From the NCBI GenBank assembly GCA_937926265.1, contig CALAZS010000288.1, positions 1 through 46,730 of the forward strand: DNA of 46,730 bases, in the 5' to 3' direction. Both the position numbers and the translations under genes were made by a program. Below are positions 41,709 through 46,730 of the stretch, piece by piece (position 1 is the stretch's first letter; each line of letters opens with the position of its first letter). Source of the stretch: an uncultured Gammaproteobacteria bacterium. GTDB lineage: Bacteria > Pseudomonadota > Gammaproteobacteria > Chromatiales > Chromatiaceae. A model generated the notes under the pieces. It worked only from the letters and a program-made list of their open reading frames with translations. It searched no databases and was not told the origin of the DNA.

Positions 41709-43250
41709 TCAACCGCGATCATCTTCATTGTCTGAAGATGCAACTTCAAGTTCAAGGCTGGCCTTGTCAAGTAATTCAGCCGGCAACTCTTTTTGTACTG
41801 ACACGCCCAAGTCCTTAAACTCGGAGGCCTGCTTGATCAAATTGCCTTTACCGGAATAGAGCTGCTTCATGGCAGTGTCATAAGTCTGCCGGGCGCTATC
41901 GATCTGATCCCCGACTTTCTGCATACTGGAAAGAAAACCGTTCAATTTGTTATAAAACTTGCCTGCACGCTCAGCCAACTCGGCCGTATGCTTGTTACGG
42001 TCCTCGAACTGCCACAGCTGGCGCACGATATTCAGGCTGGTCAGCAGGGTCGTGGGTGTAGCTACCAGAACATGCTTTTCAATCGCCCTCTGGTAAAGTG
42101 ACTCATCATGCTTCAATGCCTCAACATAGGCAGACTCAATCGGAATGAACATGATCACCACCTCGGGTGAATTTAGGCCGGGCAAATTGTAATAATCGCG
42201 GTCGGAAAGCTCCTCAATACGGTCCTTGATGGCAGCAGCATGCTCAGCCAATGCGGTACTGCTTTCAAGTTCATTCTCAGCATTTACATATCTTGTATAT
42301 GCAGCCAGCGAAGTCTTGGCATCAATAACAAGATGCTTGTTTTGTGGCATGTAAACAATCGCATCGGGGCGTTTGCGTCCATCCTCGGTTTTAAAACTGA
42401 CTTCCCGCTGATAATCCTTGCCAAGTCGCAGCCCGGAATTATCCAGTACATTTTCAAGAATAAGCTCCCCCCAGTTACCCTGCACTTTTTTCTGACCTTT
42501 AAGCGCCGTTGTCAGTTGTTCAGCCTGGTCGGTAATTTCACGATTGAGCTTTTGCAGGTTCAACAGTTCATTTTTTAACTCGCTGCGCTGCTTGGTTTCT
42601 TCGGTATGGAGTGTTTCGACTTTTTCCCGGAAGCCCTTCATTTCAACCTGTACAGGAGTCAACAGGTTCTGAATACTCTGCTGATTGAGTTCCTTGAAAG
42701 CTTTGCCCTTGGCATCAAGAATTTCATTGGCAAGGAGCTCAAAATCCTTTTTCATCTCAGTTTTGGCATTATTTAGAAGAGCCAGCTGATCTGTAAATTG
42801 GCTTTCCTTTTCTTCGAGGGTCGTTTTGAGACGCGTATAGGAAGCCTGCAGGGATTGTAGATCCTCGCTTTTCTTTTCAAGATATTCCTCAGACTTTGTC
42901 AAAGAGGCCTTCAATTCCAGAATTCTCTGCCCGGATGAGTTGGTTTGTGCCAAAAATTCAGCGTTTACCCTGCTCAGCTCAATTTCCTGCTGATGCAGTC
43001 GTTCCTGAACCCTGGATAATTCATTATTTTTAATCTCAAGCTGATTATTGGCATCCTTTAATTCTGCTTGCAGCCTGGATACATCGAGATCAAGCCCTTT
43101 CAGCCTGCTTCGCAGGATGAATACTGAAAAACCAGCCAGAACCAAAAATAGCAGCAGTGGCCAGCCTAAAACCTCAACCCCGTTTTGCCTTAAAAGCATA
43201 TCCAGCCATAAATACGCCTCCTGAAAGAAATTCTCATCCAAGTTTTCCAT
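41709..43250 (-). CDS. rmuC: DNA recombination protein RmuC
   Basis: The 513-residue protein has an N-terminal membrane helix (about 27-46), a long coiled coil (about 50-230) and the RmuC nuclease-like domain (about 240-470, including QGNWGELILENVL, YQREVSF, RPDAIVYMP, VIDAKTSL and EVVIMFIPIE). RmuC limits inversions at short inverted repeats in E. coli. The start at 43250 is preferred over a GTG five codons upstream because AAGG lies five bases before it. Confidence 0.93.
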   Translation of the reverse strand: MENLDENFFQEAYLWLDMLLRQNGVEVLGWPLLLFLVLAGFSVFILRSRLKGLDLDVSRLQAELKDANNQLEIKNNELSRVQERLHQQEIELSRVNAEFLAQTNSSGQRILELKASLTKSEEYLEKKSEDLQSLQASYTRLKTTLEEKESQFTDQLALLNNAKTEMKKDFELLANEILDAKGKAFKELNQQSIQNLLTPVQVEMKGFREKVETLHTEETKQRSELKNELLNLQKLNREITDQAEQLTTALKGQKKVQGNWGELILENVLDNSGLRLGKDYQREVSFKTEDGRKRPDAIVYMPQNKHLVIDAKTSLAAYTRYVNAENELESSTALAEHAAAIKDRIEELSDRDYYNLPGLNSPEVVIMFIPIESAYVEALKHDESLYQRAIEKHVLVATPTTLLTSLNIVRQLWQFEDRNKHTAELAERAGKFYNKLNGFLSSMQKVGDQIDSARQTYDTAMKQLYSGKGNLIKQASEFKDLGVSVQKELPAELLDKASLELEVASSDNEDDRG

Positions 43251-43265
43251 TTCTCCCTTAAACAC

Positions 43266-43473
43266 CCCTTTTAAAAGATCAGTATATCTCTTACATGGCT
43301 CATTTCTTGAGCCTCAACCCAACATCGCAACAGATGTAAAAAAAGATTGAAAAACAAAATTCTATATATTAGTATATTCGAATATTATTTTATTATAGAT
43401 TCAGTTATGTATTACCAGGATATTTTTAAATTCAAAATATTTTTGGTATGCACGATAAAACAAGGTGGCTAGC
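43266..43473. promoter_or_regulatory. AT-rich divergent intergenic region with two dyads
   Basis: This gap between rmuC and the coiled-coil gene must hold both promoters. It contains GGCTCA-TTTCT-TGAGCC (43297-43313) and the perfect palindrome ATATTCGAATAT (43374-43385) within a strongly AT-rich block. I could not assign clear -35/-10 pairs. The dyads are candidate operators. Confidence 0.35.
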
Positions 43474-44967
43474 ATGAACGAGGCAAACGATACCAACCAA
43501 CAAAACAAGGCTTCCACGGATAAACTTATCCATCTCAACGAGAAGGCCGTTGTCAATAATTCCTCAGATTTCAACAACCGTTTAAATGAAATCGAAACCG
43601 AACTCAAACACCTGAATGCGCGTGAGAGTGCCACCAACAAATCCTTCAGGGAACTTCTTTCTGAAACCAAAAAAATCTCAGCAGGCCAAACAGAAGAATT
43701 GGCTGTTACCCAACAAAAGATTACCGATATCAGTGAAAAATACAAGAAAATGACCCAGGATTACCAACGTCTTGCAGCCAGTACCAATATTCTCAGCGCC
43801 AACCTGGAAAACTCCCAAAAAACACTTTCATCCGAAATCGATACTTTAAGGGAGTCTGCTGACAAACGTGCTGAAGAACTGGCCGAAGGCCAGCTGCAGA
43901 TGATAGAGCGCGCCAAGCGCATTGAAGAGCGCGCCCAGCAGATGGCTGAAGACCTGGATTACCGTGTTGACGTTATTCGCACCACGATCAAGGCCGTTGA
44001 AAGCAAGCTGAGCGAGGAAATCCGTGAAGTTGCCATGCAGTCAGAGCAACGTGATGAAGCTTTGGGTATTAGGGCTGACCGAATAGAGGAAGAACTTGGC
44101 TATGCAATAGCAGGCCTGAAAACATCGGATGCCGATATCCATGCAAAATTTGATGAACAGGTTCGCCAGCTTCGTAAAGCCGACACCTCGCTTTCTGACA
44201 GAACCGCAGTTGCCGAGCTGGAAATTTCCGGTTTACAGGGACAAACTGAAGACCTGCAGTACCAGTCTAATATACTTAACACCCGTGCTACATCATTGGA
44301 AGAAAGACATGATGAATCAGAAAAACAGCTGGAACATCATGCATCACTACTGGCAACCACTACCGACAGAATCAGCAGACACCATAAAGGTTTTGCCCTG
44401 GCTATCGTACTTATTGCCATTACATTTGGCGCGGTCACTTATTTAAGCCAGGATCAGTTAACTTTTATCGCTGATAAAAATGCTGATTTAGCCAAACAGC
44501 AGGATACCCAACAGGTTGTGATCAGCAAAAATGAAACAGACATTGCTTCATTACAGCAGCAGAATGATCAACTGACCCAACTGCAGCAGGAAATCCGCAG
44601 TCTCGGTGAAAAAGCTGACAACAATGCACAGCGTATGTCTGCAATCGCTCCGCACCGTTCATTTGGCCTGGATAACACAATTCATCCGGGTAGCTGGCTG
44701 GCTTCACAGGATCAAAACCATTACGTGGTAGAAGTAATGACCGTGACTGACAAGCAATCGCTTTACCAGGTAGCGACACGCTGGTCGCAAACGCTTAACA
44801 GGTCCAACCTGTCATCGGTTGAAACCCAACAGGATGGCCAAACGCTGCACACACTCTTCTACGGACCATTTGAAAGTAAAGCCGAAGCTGACCAGGTAAG
44901 CCGTCGTATTCCAATCATGAATTACAGCCAGCCACCTGTTGCCCGTCTTATTTCTGAAGTTCAATAG
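43474..44967 (+). CDS. Coiled-coil membrane protein with SPOR-like C-terminus
   Basis: The 497-residue protein is not assigned to a named family. A long charged cytoplasmic coiled coil (about 20-300) leads to one membrane helix (about 306-324), a second short coiled coil (about 345-390) and a C-terminal domain (about 408-497) with NHYVVEVMTVTDKQSL, LFYGPFESKAEADQV and a beta-alpha pattern like SPOR peptidoglycan-binding domains. This suggests a link between a cytoplasmic scaffold and the cell wall. The ATG at 43474 is preferred to a GTG at 43465 because AAGG lies eight bases before it. It is divergent from rmuC and convergent with oxyR. Confidence 0.75.
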   Translation: MNEANDTNQQNKASTDKLIHLNEKAVVNNSSDFNNRLNEIETELKHLNARESATNKSFRELLSETKKISAGQTEELAVTQQKITDISEKYKKMTQDYQRLAASTNILSANLENSQKTLSSEIDTLRESADKRAEELAEGQLQMIERAKRIEERAQQMAEDLDYRVDVIRTTIKAVESKLSEEIREVAMQSEQRDEALGIRADRIEEELGYAIAGLKTSDADIHAKFDEQVRQLRKADTSLSDRTAVAELEISGLQGQTEDLQYQSNILNTRATSLEERHDESEKQLEHHASLLATTTDRISRHHKGFALAIVLIAITFGAVTYLSQDQLTFIADKNADLAKQQDTQQVVISKNETDIASLQQQNDQLTQLQQEIRSLGEKADNNAQRMSAIAPHRSFGLDNTIHPGSWLASQDQNHYVVEVMTVTDKQSLYQVATRWSQTLNRSNLSSVETQQDGQTLHTLFYGPFESKAEADQVSRRIPIMNYSQPPVARLISEVQ

Positions 44968-45020
44968 CATCCAGATAATTTGGTAATTCGCAGGCCAGGG
45001 ATGGCCCAGTATTAAACCTG

Positions 45021-45040
45021 TGCTAAGCCATTGCTAAGCC
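45021..45040. repeat. Direct repeat TGCTAAGCC, 11-bp period
   Basis: Identical 9-mers start at 45021 and 45032 between two convergent genes, just beyond the oxyR stop. A short GGCCA-GGGA-TGGCC hairpin lies about 25 bases before. Confidence 0.5.
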
Positions 45041-45054
45041 GGTGTTAATTGGTA

Positions 45055-45972
45055 CTAGTGTATTTTGGTCACGGTGTTTGGCAGGTTCGACTTGATAACA
45101 CGGGTGAGGATATCGATAGCCTCTTTCCTTGGAAAAGTGCTTCGATAAACCAGGCGCACGGTTCTAAACGCGTCTTTCACTTCCAGCTTTCTGGCAATAA
45201 TGCCGGAACCCGTCATCCAGCTACCCTGCATCGCCAATGCAGGAACCAACGTGCTACCGTAGCCGGCACTGACCAGCTGCAACAGCGTTTCCAGACTTGC
45301 CGCTCTTAAATCAGCAGAAACATCGCCAAGAGTCTGTTCGTTCACCTGGCAAACATCCATCACCTGGCGGGCCAGGCAATGACCATCCGCCAGCAATAAC
45401 AAATCAAGATGTTTTAAATCTTTCCGCGTAATCTCGTCTTTTGTATATAACTCGTGTCCGGCATGATGCGCCAGCCAGAAAGGCTCATCAAACAGCGGCT
45501 CTTCAACAAGGTCAGGATCCGGAGGAGGTGTACCCAGAATAGCCACATCAATCTGGTGTCCCTGCAGATGCTCAAGCAGGTTATCAGTGGTTTCTTCATG
45601 CAAAACCAGTTTCATCTGGGGATACTGTTTTTTGAGTGGCATGAGTATCAGCGGCATAAGGTATGGACTGATCGTTGGTATTGCCCCGATACGAATCGAA
45701 CCTGCCAACGGGTCATTATGCGCCTGGCTGAGTTGTATGATGGCATCTGCCTGTTCCAGCAACAACTTGGCATGCTGCAAAAGCTGTTCGCCGATCTGGG
45801 TTATGGAAACGGAACGATTACTGCGTTCGAACAAGGTCACACCCAGCTCTTCTTCCAGTTTTTTTATCTGGCCACTAAGCGTTGGCTGACTGACAAAACA
45901 ACGATCAGCTGCTTTACCAAAATGCAGCGTTTCGGCAACCGCAATAAAATATTTCAGATCCCTGATATTCAT
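45055..45972 (-). CDS. oxyR: Hydrogen peroxide-sensing regulator OxyR
   Basis: The 305-residue LysR-type protein has an N-terminal winged helix (FGKAADRCFVSQPTLSGQI, 18-36) and a periplasmic-binding-type effector domain. The redox pair is C199 and C208 in GHCLARQVMDVC, identical in numbering and spacing to E. coli OxyR, so it should form the disulfide on peroxide exposure. No catalase or peroxidase gene is in this window. It is divergent from the CHASE2 gene across 208 bases containing a 13-bp repeat array. Confidence 0.95.
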   Translation of the reverse strand: MNIRDLKYFIAVAETLHFGKAADRCFVSQPTLSGQIKKLEEELGVTLFERSNRSVSITQIGEQLLQHAKLLLEQADAIIQLSQAHNDPLAGSIRIGAIPTISPYLMPLILMPLKKQYPQMKLVLHEETTDNLLEHLQGHQIDVAILGTPPPDPDLVEEPLFDEPFWLAHHAGHELYTKDEITRKDLKHLDLLLLADGHCLARQVMDVCQVNEQTLGDVSADLRAASLETLLQLVSAGYGSTLVPALAMQGSWMTGSGIIARKLEVKDAFRTVRLVYRSTFPRKEAIDILTRVIKSNLPNTVTKIH

Positions 45973-46080
45973 AAGCCAAGAAACTATCAGCCTTTGATTG
46001 AAAATAGCAAGCGCTTAACTGCATATTCAGCACAATTCTTTTGAAAACCAACTAAACTGGTGTCACAAGCCATTATCATT

Positions 46081-46119
46081 AGTTGGTATTATCAGTTGGT
46101 ATCATAAATTGGTATTACA
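46081..46119. repeat. Three 13-bp tandem repeats upstream of the CHASE2 gene
   Basis: AGTTGGTATTATC, AGTTGGTATCATA and AATTGGTATTACA follow without gaps; a degenerate fourth unit (ATTTGTGATAATG) follows to 46132. An inverted AACCAACTA lies about 30 bases before. The array lies about 110 bases upstream of oxyR and 60 bases upstream of the CHASE2 GTG, so it could be a multi-site operator. Confidence 0.7.
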
Positions 46120-46180
46120 ATTTGTGATAATGTAATGTTTTATCATCTGGCACCAAGACTAAACCACTCCTCCTGACCAA

Positions 46181-46730
46181 GTGTTTTATCGATTAAAGAA
46201 AAATTTAAAGTTAGTCTTTCTGAGCCTGGCGATTACCGTTATCTTCATCAATTTCACCCTGATCAAATATAGTCCGGAATTTTTTAACACGCTGGAAAAT
46301 ATTGCCTACGATATTCGCCTTAATCTTAATCTCCCCAACACTATTAACACTGATGTCATCATCATAGACATCGATGAAAAAAGCCTGGCCGCAGAAGGAC
46401 GTTTTCCCTGGCCCCGCAACAGGTTGGCTGACCTGGTTGATATCCTGTTTGATCACTACCAGGTATCGGTACTTGGTTTCGACATAGTCTTTGCCGAAAA
46501 AGATGAAGACCCGGGCTTGCAGGCACTGGCTGAAATCGCCGAACAAAAGCTTGAAAACCCTCAACCGGTTATTGAAGCCATAAACAGGTTTCAACCCGAA
46601 ATTAACCGCGATCAGCGCTTTGCCAACAGCCTGATCGAACGCCAGGTCATTTTAGGCTATTACTTTCAGGGCAGAGGTCATCTAAACTCAGACAACCAGT
46701 CGGGCACGCTGCCCTGTCAGATAGGGTACA
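46181..46730 (+). CDS. CHASE2-domain sensor protein (partial, runs off the window)
   Basis: At least 183 residues are visible and the frame is open at the end. A single N-terminal membrane helix (about 9-27) is followed by a CHASE2 sensor domain: AYDIRLNLN, VIIIDIDEKSLAAEGRFPWPRNRLADLVD and GFDIVFAEKDED are diagnostic. CHASE2 is extracytoplasmic and usually precedes an adenylate/guanylate cyclase, GGDEF or kinase domain, which would lie beyond 46730. The start is assigned to GTG 46181, the only plausible start codon before the membrane helix, but no ribosome site is visible. Confidence 0.8.
   Translation, partial: MFYRLKKNLKLVFLSLAITVIFINFTLIKYSPEFFNTLENIAYDIRLNLNLPNTINTDVIIIDIDEKSLAAEGRFPWPRNRLADLVDILFDHYQVSVLGFDIVFAEKDEDPGLQALAEIAEQKLENPQPVIEAINRFQPEINRDQRFANSLIERQVILGYYFQGRGHLNSDNQSGTLPCQIGY

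Noticed and set aside
46211..46594. Minus-strand frame of 127 codons opposite the CHASE2 gene
   Set aside because: The plus-strand reading has clear CHASE2 motifs; the minus frame is its shadow.
1..46730. CRISPR arrays, insertion sequences, prophage or integron
   Set aside because: No regularly spaced repeat array, transposase, integrase or phage structural gene was seen.

Overview
The window is a chromosomal segment of a respiratory gammaproteobacterium with moderate GC. The taxonomic call rests on an OxyR with cysteines at positions 199 and 208, a CmoM, a DUF4212/SSS acetate-type symporter pair, a CbrA-type SSS-domain histidine kinase, and an aa3 oxidase operon carrying DUF2244/DUF2909 neighbours. 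A marine or low-phosphate habitat is only inferred, from the sodium-coupled transporters and a lipid-remodelling cluster. No prophage, insertion sequence, integron or CRISPR array was seen.

Layout. 1-690: gene-poor stretch with tRNA-Arg(ACG), its terminator and two inverted repeats. 691-5526: signalling cluster of a CheY-like receiver, a small membrane protein overlapping a CbrA-like kinase, and an NtrC-family regulator that lacks the GAFTGA loop. 5596-5976: helix-hairpin-helix protein with a lysine-rich tail. 6023-10937 (minus): four-gene operon of an OlsF-like ornithine-lipid synthase, two GT4 glycosyltransferases and a PlcP-like phosphoesterase, behind a Pho-box-like promoter. 11125-14504: small hypothetical, HAD phosphatase, PGPGW-like membrane protein behind a second Pho-box-like sequence, and a Na/Pi-cotransporter-family protein. 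14786-22095: acetate-type symporter, cNMP/CBS/DUF294 protein, exonuclease, hypothetical, and acetyl-CoA synthetase. 22219-24373: GAPDH resembling the ArsJ-associated form, cmoM, and a six-cysteine miniprotein. 24413-34628: cytochrome aa3 oxidase subunits, haem A biosynthesis and assembly genes, plus a divergent haem-copper-oxidase-like protein. 34744-39936: pyruvate kinase and a two-component pair. 39951-46730: purE-purK, rmuC, a coiled-coil membrane protein, oxyR, and the start of a CHASE2 protein that runs off the window.

How it fits together. The most coherent system is a probable phosphate-limitation module. PlcP would remove phospholipid headgroups, the GT4 enzymes would glycosylate the resulting diacylglycerol, OlsF would make phosphorus-free ornithine lipid, and a Na/Pi-type transporter lies nearby. 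Two sequences with GTCA[TC] direct repeats exactly 11 bp apart tie it to PhoB. The second theme is aerobic respiration: acetate uptake and activation, pyruvate kinase and an aa3 oxidase operon whose apparent promoter has an FNR/ANR-type dyad on its -35 element, as expected for repression at low oxygen. Subunit I of this oxidase lacks the usual K-channel Thr and Lys, and two further oxidase-related proteins also miss expected metal or proton residues. Short tandem duplications recur just after stop codons across the window.
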